Below are positions 1-4,783 of a stretch of DNA of 8,256 nucleotides, one piece after another (the stretch's first letter is position 1; every line of letters begins with the position of its first letter). Below the pieces are notes generated by a model. That model was not told where the DNA came from and did no database searches. It worked only from the letters and a program-made list of their open reading frames with translations. Source of the DNA: Hyphomicrobium sp. (GTDB taxonomy: Bacteria; Pseudomonadota; Alphaproteobacteria; Rhizobiales; Hyphomicrobiaceae); NCBI GenBank assembly GCA_030598645.1, contig JAUVPN010000108.1, forward strand, positions 1-8,256, in the 5' to 3' direction. Position numbers and translations under genes: made by a program.

Positions 1-78
1 GGTCGAAGGGGCCCTCAATGGCCTCACGCGGGCGATGCGGTTGACACTGTGATGACCGGCGCGCAGATGAAGTTCTAA
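1..78 (+). CDS. C-terminal fragment of a probable outer-membrane beta-barrel protein
   Basis: Frame 1 is open from the window edge to a TAA at 76-78, giving 25 residues that end in VMTGAQMKF. The last residue is Phe, with hydrophobic or small residues at alternating positions before it (Met at -3, Ala at -5, Val at -9). This is the known C-terminal signal of barrel proteins inserted by the BAM complex. A strong intrinsic terminator starts 24 bases after the stop, which supports a gene ending here. The 5' part lies outside the window, so the family (porin or other barrel) cannot be named. Frame 2 is also open for 16 codons but stops at 49-51 and has no such signature. The barrel assignment rests on the last ten residues only. 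Confidence 0.55.
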   Translation, partial: GRRGPQWPHAGDAVDTVMTGAQMKF

Positions 79-101
79 CTTTCCAAGTACTCCCGAACCG
101 G

Positions 102-131
102 AAAAGCCGCCCTGCATTGGGGCGGCTTTTT
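102..131 (+). terminator. Intrinsic terminator after the first gene
   Basis: A perfect 11-bp stem pairs 102-112 (AAAAGCCGCCC) with 120-130 (GGGCGGCTTTT) around a 7-base loop, and the right arm runs into a T tract at 127-131. It lies 24 bases after the TAA at 76-78. This is the classic Rho-independent form. The A run on the left arm could also let it work weakly on the minus strand, but no minus-strand gene ends nearby. Confidence 0.88.
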
Positions 132-157
132 CGGCTTTAAGGGACTATATTAAGGCA

Positions 158-186
158 CATGTTGTGTGTTGCTCTCATGCAACATG
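158..186. repeat. Inverted repeat, possible operator
   Basis: CATGTTG at 158-164 and CAACATG at 180-186 are perfect inverted 7-mers separated by 15 bases. Their centres are 22 bp apart, about two helical turns, as expected for a dimeric regulator bound to one face. It lies 137 bases upstream of the 118-aa gene in a 190-base gap without coding. No convincing -35/-10 pair is visible nearby, and seven bases per arm is close to what chance can give, so this is only a candidate. Confidence 0.22.
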
Positions 187-322
187 ACATTCAGAGCACA
201 CCTGCGAAACGATTCTTCATCCGGACTTAACCTGGCCCAAAACACCCTTGTTTTAATGAGTGCGAGACATCACTTTGCGTGAGGCGGGAAGAGGGTTGTA
301 TGGTCTGGCGGGGTAGGTTGAG

Positions 323-679
323 ATGAGAAACGGTCTGGTCGCAGTATTTGCATTGGTGCTGGCGGTGATCGCTGGCGCGCATGCGCTTGCGTTCCAAGAA
401 CAAAAGGCAGGCGCTGCGCCGGCTCAGCCGCAGGGGTCTGCCGACGCCCCCCTTGAGCCCGGGCTCAATCTTTCAGATGAACGGGCTTCGCCCGGCGCGC
501 AGAGTGGAACCGAAATCCGTATCCCTGGCCTGGGTAAGCTTGGCGTCCTGCCAAAGATGGATTTTGGGTTGGAGCTGCTCTATGGCGCGGCAGAGCAAAA
601 GCAGCCTGAAGGGCCGGTTGAGACCGCTCCCACTCCCGACGACCTTATGATTCGCGGCACGGTGAAGCATCGCTTCTGA
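323..679 (+). CDS. Exported 118-aa protein with C-terminal outer-membrane-like beta hairpin, function unknown
   Basis: The ATG at 323 follows a weak GGGTAGG. Residues 1-23 form a signal peptide (basic MRNG, a hydrophobic run to about 19, then AHALA before a probable cleavage after residue 21 or 23). Residues 24-62 are Ala/Pro/Gln-rich and probably disordered. Then come a short conserved-looking stretch, EIRIPGLGKLGVLPKMDFG (64-82), and two amphipathic strands: MDFGLELLYG (79-88) and DLMIRGTVKHRF (107-118), linked by an acidic Pro-rich loop. The protein ends in Phe with alternating residues, like the last hairpin of a barrel, but there is room for only two strands. I recall similar small proteins in Hyphomicrobiales but know no function. 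It could be an outer-membrane-associated peptide, an oligomeric barrel subunit, or the relic of a larger porin. No terminator separates it from the next gene. Confidence 0.75.
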   Translation: MRNGLVAVFALVLAVIAGAHALAFQEQKAGAAPAQPQGSADAPLEPGLNLSDERASPGAQSGTEIRIPGLGKLGVLPKMDFGLELLYGAAEQKQPEGPVETAPTPDDLMIRGTVKHRF

Positions 680-750
680 GCCCCGGAGCGTTCGCGACCT
701 CGTATTGTGGATCGCTCCAAGCTATTGTGGCGCAGTCAGGTTAGATTAAA

Positions 751-756
751 GGGAGG
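751..756 (+). promoter_or_regulatory. Shine-Dalgarno site of the 74-aa gene
   Basis: GGGAGG, nine bases before the ATG at 766. It is the strongest ribosome-binding site in the first kilobase and fixes this start. Confidence 0.75.
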
Positions 757-765
757 AATACCGAT

Positions 766-990
766 ATGGATACCCGTACGATTGTCGTGGCAGCGGTGGT
801 GGTGATCATAGCCATTGTCGCCTACATGATGCTGGTCGGCGACAAGAAACCCGCAACTGAGACGGCAGCGCCCCCGCCGGCGACCGAGACAGCACCGCCG
901 CCCGCGGCGACGGCCCCGCCTACTGAGGCGCCCGCTTCCGAGCCTGCACCTGCTGCGGAGCCAAGTGGCGAGCCTGCTACGACGCCATAG
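766..990 (+). CDS. Small single-pass membrane protein with Ala/Pro/Glu-rich tail
   Basis: The start is firm: GGGAGG at 751-756 lies nine bases before the ATG at 766. The 74-residue product has a short charged N-terminus (MDTRT), one hydrophobic helix (about 6-24) and a low-complexity tail (30-74) of Ala, Pro, Thr and Glu with the repeated motif ATETAPPP. The helix is followed by GDKK, and no cleavage site is obvious, so it is probably an uncleaved signal anchor. Orientation is unclear: Arg4 is before the helix and two lysines after it. If the tail is periplasmic, it would resemble the flexible spacers of envelope proteins. Such tails are common in alphaproteobacterial membrane proteins and carry no functional assignment. 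The gene is 86 bases after the 118-aa gene and 63 before pcs on the same strand. I know no family name. Confidence 0.75.
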   Translation: MDTRTIVVAAVVVIIAIVAYMMLVGDKKPATETAAPPPATETAPPPAATAPPTEAPASEPAPAAEPSGEPATTP

Positions 991-1023
991 TATACGAAGT
1001 ATCCGTCTCCTCTGGGACGGCGT

Positions 1024-1056
1024 CACCGGGGCTGCTGAGGCATCAGCGCCCCGGTG
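1024..1056 (+). promoter_or_regulatory. Strong hairpin covering the pcs start codon
   Basis: CACCGGGGC (1024-1032) pairs perfectly with GCCCCGGTG (1048-1056). Inside it GCTGA (1034-1038) pairs with TCAGC (1043-1047) around the four-base loop GGCA. The result is 14 base pairs with a single bulged T at 1033, mostly GC. The right arm includes the GTG at 1054-1056, the longest start of pcs. No T run follows, so it is not a standard intrinsic terminator of the 74-aa gene, which ends 33 bases earlier. It may block translation from GTG 1054, mark a downstream true start (ATG 1063 or 1072), stabilise the upstream mRNA end, or act as a protein-binding palindrome. The pairing is directly visible; the role is inferred. 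Confidence 0.5.
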
Positions 1057-1794
1057 CTCGACATGGCGTCAATGTTGAAGGGTGTCGTGGCGGGAAAACG
1101 GTTTTTTGGGCTGGCAGCCGCAGGCGTGCACTTTTTTACGGCTCTGGGAGCGGTGTGCGGGCTCCTGGCTGCCTTGGCCGCCTTCGACGGCGCCTGGGAG
1201 GGCATGTTCGCTTGGCTGGGGCTTGCCCTCTTCATCGACGGTATCGATGGCAGCTTCGCGCGCATTGCCCGCGTAGAAGAGCGTTTGCCGCGTTTTAGCG
1301 GGGAACGGCTGGATCTTGTCGTCGATTATGTAACCTATGCCTTCGTGCCAGCACTGGCTTTGGTGCGCGCAGGCTTCCTGGAAGGGGCCCTGGGGCTGAT
1401 CTTTGCCGCGCTGATCCTGCTGTCATCGCTTTTTCACTTCGCTGACCTCGCCAGCAAGGGTGATGACTACAGCTTTGTCGGTTTTCCTGCCATTTGGAAC
1501 ATCGTTGCCTTCTATATCTTTGCCCTCGCCGCGTCGCCGTGGGTGACTTATGCGATTGTCGCCTCCGCAATTGTCCTCACGTTCGTGCCGATGCGCTGGG
1601 TGCACCCCATGAGGGTGGTGCGCCTGCGGCTCCTAACACTGGTCATAACGCTCGTGTGGGCAGCGACGGCCATTCTAGCGACTTGGCAGGGATTCCCGGC
1701 GAGCCCTTGGGTTCAGGTCGTGCTTGTGGGTGTCGCGGCCTATCTCATTGCGTTAACGGTTGATGGATCTTTGCGGAGGGGGACGAAGACTTAA
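1054..1794 (+). CDS. pcs: Phosphatidylcholine synthase (CDP-diacylglycerol-choline O-phosphatidyltransferase)
   Basis: This inner-membrane enzyme condenses choline with CDP-diacylglycerol to give phosphatidylcholine and CMP, the one-step bacterial route. The 246 residues match the usual size (about 240). The CDP-alcohol phosphotransferase motif has the spacing known for Pcs, with twelve residues between AR and G: Asp65-Gly66, Ala69-Arg70, Gly83, Asp87 and Asp91. The Asp residues bind metal and the CDP moiety. The segment LFIDGIDGSFAR, then DYVTYAFVPA (91-100) and FVGFPAIWN (141-149), are typical of rhizobial Pcs, and several hydrophobic helices span the rest. The longest start is GTG 1054; ATG 1063 and ATG 1072 are in frame, and none has a clear ribosome-binding site. 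Family similarity begins near residue 16, so all three are possible. The GTG lies within a strong hairpin. No choline uptake or metabolism gene is adjacent. Confidence 0.95.
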   Translation: MLDMASMLKGVVAGKRFFGLAAAGVHFFTALGAVCGLLAALAAFDGAWEGMFAWLGLALFIDGIDGSFARIARVEERLPRFSGERLDLVVDYVTYAFVPALALVRAGFLEGALGLIFAALILLSSLFHFADLASKGDDYSFVGFPAIWNIVAFYIFALAASPWVTYAIVASAIVLTFVPMRWVHPMRVVRLRLLTLVITLVWAATAILATWQGFPASPWVQVVLVGVAAYLIALTVDGSLRRGTKT

Positions 1795-2035
1795 AGCCAT
1801 CTGGCAGGCGCAGATTGCCGCGAAGGGTGACAAGCGCCATGTTAGTGCGATACCAGGGCTGTTCTATTACGGCGTCAAGGTCCGTCGGAACGACGGCCGG
1901 ACCGAGATGTTCCGCTACGATACCGAAGAACAAGCGCTCCAAGCAGAGCACTACCAGTTCGTGGAGAACTGGAGAGAGAGGGAGAGACGAAATACGCCAC
2001 CTATGTTGGCAAGCGAATTTATTGGCGGGGCCTGA
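1763..2035 (+). CDS. Hypothetical 90-aa cytoplasmic protein overlapping the end of pcs
   Basis: An open frame from ATG 1763 (or TTG 1760) to a TGA at 2033-2035 overlaps the last 32 bases of pcs in another frame. From about residue 25 the protein looks real: a beta-like stretch (SAIPGLFYYGVKVRRNDG), then FRYDTEEQALQAEHYQFVEN and a basic/acidic helix (NWRERERR). It has few Ala or Gly runs and good aromatic content, and competing frames look less protein-like. The start is doubtful: no ribosome-binding site precedes 1763, while a strong GGAGGGGGA sits at 1775-1783 with no standard in-frame start after it. Translation may be coupled to termination of pcs at 1792-1794, possibly from a non-standard codon. 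No signal peptide or membrane helix is visible. I do not recognise a family. Confidence 0.5.
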   Translation: MDLCGGGRRLKAIWQAQIAAKGDKRHVSAIPGLFYYGVKVRRNDGRTEMFRYDTEEQALQAEHYQFVENWRERERRNTPPMLASEFIGGA

Positions 2036-2177
2036 TGAACGTCCTGCTGGGCCCGCGTCGCTGAGATGGCTCGCTTAAGTCAAAGCGTCCGCCTATGGAT
2101 GCCAATGCTCATTTTTGCTTAGCACCGCATTCGCACTCGCCACGCAGCTTGCGCGAGACGCCTGCCCGCAACAACGA

Positions 2178-2183
2178 TATAAA
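2178..2183 (+). promoter_or_regulatory. Possible -10 element before the Pro/Cys-rich secreted protein gene
   Basis: TATAAA (five of six matches to TATAAT) lies 30 bases before the ATG at 2213, inside the 177-base gap after the 90-aa gene. The only -35-like element upstream, TTGCGC at 2149-2154, is 23 bases away, which is too far for a standard promoter. Treat as a weak candidate for independent transcription of this gene. Confidence 0.22.
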
Positions 2184-2200
2184 GTGGCGCCAACGTCATC

Positions 2201-2207
2201 GAGGAGG
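2201..2207 (+). promoter_or_regulatory. Shine-Dalgarno site that fixes the start at ATG 2213
   Basis: GAGGAGG at 2201-2207 ends five bases before ATG 2213. The in-frame GTG at 2207 overlaps this site and cannot be served by it, so ATG 2213 is the better start. Confidence 0.75.
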
Positions 2208-2212
2208 TGGCT

Positions 2213-2626
2213 ATGTCTGCGTCCGGCTGGTGGATCGTCGCCGTTGCTTTTGCGCTTTCGTTGGCCTGTTCCCTGGCGCTCCCAAACGCATCTTTTGCCC
2301 AACGGCCTCGCGTGCCGGGAGGCACCGGGGGTGGCCCGAAATATGTCCCTCCACCTCCAATTCGCGCACCAAGCGTTACACCGACCATACCTCCCGCCAG
2401 CCCGTCGATTGATCCCTCGCCATCGACGCTGCCTCCGCCGCCTGCCGACGTCCAAGTTCCCGCGGCGCCGGTCGTCCGCTTCCGCTGCGACCTCGCCCCG
2501 GACTCCTATGAATGTACAAAGCCCGCTTCAGAGGACGGCGACGGGGACGAAGAGAAGTGCAGCTGCGCCCGCGATCGTTGCCGCATCAATAGGATTGGCA
2601 ACCGCGTCTGCGAGAAGCTGCGCTAA
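2213..2626 (+). CDS. Exported Pro-rich, six-cysteine 137-aa protein, function unknown
   Basis: The start at ATG 2213 is set by GAGGAGG at 2201-2207. Residues 1-29 are a clear signal peptide (WWIVAVAFALSLACSLAL, then NASFA) with probable cleavage before Gln30. Residues 32-86 are a low-complexity Pro/Ser/Thr/Gly linker with runs of four prolines (47-50 and 74-77). The C-terminal domain (about 88-137) has six cysteines at 92, 101, 116, 118, 123 and 133 and an acidic patch, DGDGDEE (109-115). An even number of cysteines in an exported domain suggests three disulfides. The acidic patch could bind a cation, but it does not fit a full EF-hand loop. The linker suggests a periplasmic or surface protein held away from the membrane, though no lipobox or retained anchor is present. 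It converges with the broken methyltransferase, leaving only 30 bases between the stops. I recognise no family. Confidence 0.8.
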   Translation: MSASGWWIVAVAFALSLACSLALPNASFAQRPRVPGGTGGGPKYVPPPPIRAPSVTPTIPPASPSIDPSPSTLPPPPADVQVPAAPVVRFRCDLAPDSYECTKPASEDGDGDEEKCSCARDRCRINRIGNRVCEKLR

Positions 2627-2656
2627 CGGGGGGCTCCTGGCCCTTAAGCGAGCGTT

Positions 2657-3527
2657 TCAATTTCTGGCAGTAAACTCAACAATCAGATTGTCATCGAAAG
2701 GCGAAAGCCAATTGATGCGCCGGTAGTTGAAGCCGCATGATGCGGCCAAGCGCTTGAGATGCTTTGAGGTGAAATAGTTCACATGATCGGGGAAGCGGAA
2801 ACCGCACCATTTGCTACCCATAACGCGGCGGTTCAATGATCCGTAGGTTGGAACACGGACATAGACAATTCCTCCAGTTTTTAAGGTCAGCCTTGTCTCG
2901 TTAAGCACCAGCCGCGGCTGCGCCTCATGCTCCAAGTAGGAACGCATCAAAACGGCATCAAAAAAGCGGTCGGGCAATTGGGCGAGACCTTCAACGGCCG
3001 GTGCGTGGATCACCTTACCCGCTCGGGCGGCGAATGCTGGGTTTGCCTGGCGCGCCAAAGCTTCGGAAATTTCGATGCCATAGGGCTTAGGTCCTGAAGC
3101 GATACGGGTTGATCTCCCGCACCCGATTTCGAGAAACCGGTCTGAGCTACCGATGGAACGGCGCTGTCCTGCATTGTCGACCAATTTGCCAATCTTAGTG
3201 CGCCGCCGCGTCACTTGGTCGAACGCCCCCCACAATTTCTGGCCGCGCTTTTTTCTTCTCTTTCGTGGAAGTCTTCTCCCACGCGTACTCGGTATTCAGT
3301 AAGTCGCAATCCGGCGGCCGGCCCAAAAAGACGAAGCCGTAATCTTCACAAGCAACGACGGGCCACTTGCTGACCGTGTAGGACTCAAGCAGGGTTGTGT
3401 ATCTGCCTCCGCAAATCTCGCAGATTCGACTATGTTCAACGCTATCATCCCCTTCGGCAAACGAGTTGCGATCGAGAGTGCTTGCCTGTTGGTGCTCAAA
3501 GCACTTGAGGTCCCCATTGCTGGGCAC
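2657..3527 (-). pseudogene. Class I SAM-dependent methyltransferase with zinc-ribbon-like N-terminus, frameshifted
   Basis: Two adjoining minus-strand frames make one methyltransferase. The N-terminal part, from GTG 3527 (AGGAG eight bases upstream), holds CEICGG, then ACEDYGFVFLGRPPD and LLNTEYAWEKTSTKEKKK; it stops at 3195. The C-terminal part, in another frame, runs from about 3250 to the stop at 2657. It holds the SAM-binding strand RFLEIGCG, the acidic PYGIEIS, DAVLMRSYLEHE, VPTYGSLNRRVMG, WCGFRFPDHVNYFT and SPFDDNLIVEF, all typical of one family of zinc-ribbon methyltransferases, often near glycan or surface genes. Joining them needs a +1 shift between 3226 and 3254, where T6 (3249-3254) and C6 (3226-3231) tracts lie on the plus strand. 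The second zinc-ribbon pair is CEDY, not CxxC, and the glycine loop seems out of frame over 3086-3115. It is a decayed gene or homopolymer sequencing errors. The substrate is unknown. Confidence 0.82.
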
Positions 3528-3535
3528 CCGACCAA

Positions 3536-3540
3536 CTCCT
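3536..3540 (-). promoter_or_regulatory. Shine-Dalgarno site supporting the methyltransferase start at GTG 3527
   Basis: The minus strand reads AGGAG here, eight bases before the GTG at 3527-3525. The frame stays open further upstream to another GTG at 3572, but that one has no comparable site. Confidence 0.45.
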
Positions 3541-3589
3541 AAGGACCCTTGCGAGTTGGGACGTTCTGCCACAAGTGATTGTGGAATCT

Positions 3590-3611
3590 GCAGATCTCAG
3601 ATCTGCTTTTT
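3590..3611 (+). terminator. Possible intrinsic terminator, plus orientation, between two minus-strand genes
   Basis: GCAGATC (3590-3596) and GATCTGC (3600-3606) form a perfect 7-bp stem with the loop TCA, followed by five Ts (3607-3611). The T run is on the plus strand, yet both neighbouring genes are read on the minus strand. It would therefore stop transcripts running antisense to the methyltransferase gene. On the minus strand the hairpin follows the end of the SH3 gene but lacks a T tract. The same bases also form two direct copies of CAGATCT. Confidence 0.35.
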
Positions 3612-3677
3612 GGCGCCGCCCATATCTTTCAATGCCGCGCTGATCTTGGAAAACTCTTGCACTTAGGGGTCTTGGTG

Positions 3678-4541
3678 CTAGCGGGTAGCCGAGGTTCCAA
3701 ACCAGTGACTGGCGCGGACCGCTGAGCCGGGTGGAGGCCTCTCCTCGGCAAGATAGATACGGTTGATCCAGCCGCTCGCCCCGCGATGGTTGATTGGGCA
3801 CCAGTACTGAACACACGCGCCGACGATCTTCACGCCGCGCCCATTCGGGGGAATGGCGCCGACCACGGCATGGTCAGTCGAGGGTCCGATGCGAATATTA
3901 AGAACGTCGTAGGACTCAACGCCGGCCACTCTAAAGGACGGTTCCTCAACGACCGGTTCGGCGCTGGAAGGCTGTTGTGGTGCGCGAGCAAGCTTTGGTT
4001 GAGGGGCGACAGGTGGCGGTGCCGCCGGAGCAGCATGTGGCGGCGCAGTTGGGGCGGCGCGCCGTAAAGGCAAAAAACGCTCAGGATTGGGCTTCTTTCT
4101 CTCTGCCTGTGTGTAGCCCAAGGCGTAGGGGCGCGCTGAAGGTTTCGCGGCGGGCGTCGGCCGCGAGGCGATGGTTGCCGTCCCGGTCTTGCCGTCATCG
4201 CGGCGCCATAAGATGCGCCGGCCCGCTTTGCGAAGACGCAGGCACTGCAGTCTCCCTTCAAACCATCGATTCCACTTGTGACAGAGCCGGTTCTTTGAGA
4301 CCCACCAGCGCCCGCTGTCCGATCTGGCGCCGAGATAGTTCGCCACCGTGCCGCCGGCCCGTCCTGCGAGCTTGCCATCTTCGGAGTATCGAATTGGAAG
4401 CTTTGTCCCCAGCGGCGTGTCGAGGTGAAGGACTGAACCTGCGATCGTGTCCTTGATGCCCTCGTTCGACAGGCGCACCGGCTCCGCACTGGCCGCCGTA
4501 GCAGCCAGAATGCAACCGATGGCCATCACGTCCCGAAGCAT
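3678..4541 (-). CDS. Exported SH3-domain protein with a conserved N-terminal periplasmic domain
   Basis: The best start is ATG 4541, because a signal peptide follows at once (MLRDVMAIGCILAATAASA, cleavage after residue 19); the frame stays open upstream to 4625. Residues 22-124 form a compact domain with SNEGIKDTIAGS, DTPLGTKLPIRYSEDGKLAG (41-60), SGRWWVSKNRLCHKWNRWF (76-94) and ILWRRDDGKTGTATI. I recall this domain in exported Hyphomicrobiales proteins but know no activity for it. Cys87 and Cys100 could form a disulfide. Residues 125-200 are an Ala/Pro linker. Residues 205-265 are a bacterial SH3 (SH3b) domain: YDVLNIRIGPSTDHAVVGAI, GVKIVG and GASGWINRIYL, with Cys243 and Cys248. Exported SH3b domains commonly bind peptidoglycan, so a wall-associated periplasmic role is likely; no catalytic motif is seen. 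It is divergent from the 85-aa gene and followed by the broken methyltransferase. Confidence 0.87.
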   Translation of the reverse strand: MLRDVMAIGCILAATAASAEPVRLSNEGIKDTIAGSVLHLDTPLGTKLPIRYSEDGKLAGRAGGTVANYLGARSDSGRWWVSKNRLCHKWNRWFEGRLQCLRLRKAGRRILWRRDDGKTGTATIASRPTPAAKPSARPYALGYTQAERKKPNPERFLPLRRAAPTAPPHAAPAAPPPVAPQPKLARAPQQPSSAEPVVEEPSFRVAGVESYDVLNIRIGPSTDHAVVGAIPPNGRGVKIVGACVQYWCPINHRGASGWINRIYLAEERPPPGSAVRASHWFGTSATR

Positions 4542-4563
4542 GCCGCAGTCCCCCACTGAATCG

Positions 4564-4592
4564 TCTGTAAGCTTATTCGTTGCTCGTCGCAA
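4564..4592 (-). promoter_or_regulatory. Weak candidate promoter of the SH3-domain gene
   Basis: On the minus strand TTGCGA (4592-4587) and TACAGA (4569-4564) are 17 bases apart, with four of six and three of six matches to the sigma-70 consensus. The predicted RNA start would lie about 16 bases before ATG 4541. Spacing is good but the matches are poor. Confidence 0.22.
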
Positions 4593-4769
4593 TTGGATTG
4601 TGCGATGAGAGTGTGGCAGCAACACGGAGGTTCGGAAGGCGGCCTGTCAGCTTTCCCTAGGCCATTGACAGCACACGGACTTTTCGGTGCGAAGCTCGTT
4701 GAGATTGGCAGCGTCTTTGAATACTCGGAGCGGCAGTTCTAATCTATGATTGGCTTTTTAAAACGAGCT

Positions 4770-4775
4770 GGAGGT
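4770..4775 (+). promoter_or_regulatory. Shine-Dalgarno site of the 85-aa gene, supports GTG start
   Basis: GGAGGT ends eight bases before GTG 4784. No in-frame ATG exists nearby, and the signal peptide begins right after the GTG, so this site settles the start. Confidence 0.7.
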
Positions 4776-4783
4776 AGCCGCTG

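Noticed and set aside
707..721. GTGGATCGCTCCAAG recurs with one mismatch at 5090-5104, both times upstream of a gene.
   Set aside because: A 15-base near-match is expected a few times by chance in 8 kb, and neither copy sits at a consistent promoter position.
2629..2648. GGGC and GCCC around a five-base loop between the convergent genes, as a possible terminator.
   Set aside because: Only four GC pairs plus wobble pairs and no T run; too weak to call.
2115..2726. A 203-codon plus-strand open frame overlapping the Pro/Cys-rich secreted protein.
   Set aside because: It is rich in Arg, Ser and Pro with no domain, lacks a ribosome-binding site, and overlaps a frame with a clear signal peptide and a strong ribosome-binding site.
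3245..3262. The minus strand contains AAAAAAG, like the dnaX-type programmed -1 frameshift heptamer, at the methyltransferase break.
   Set aside because: The phase is wrong (zero-frame codons are AAA AAA GCG), and joining the two halves needs a +1 shift, which -1 slippage cannot give. The run of six As is also short for transcriptional slippage.
3977..4456. A 159-codon plus-strand open frame opposite the SH3-domain gene.
   Set aside because: It is Arg/Ala-rich antisense of a gene with recognisable domains and has no protein-like features of its own.
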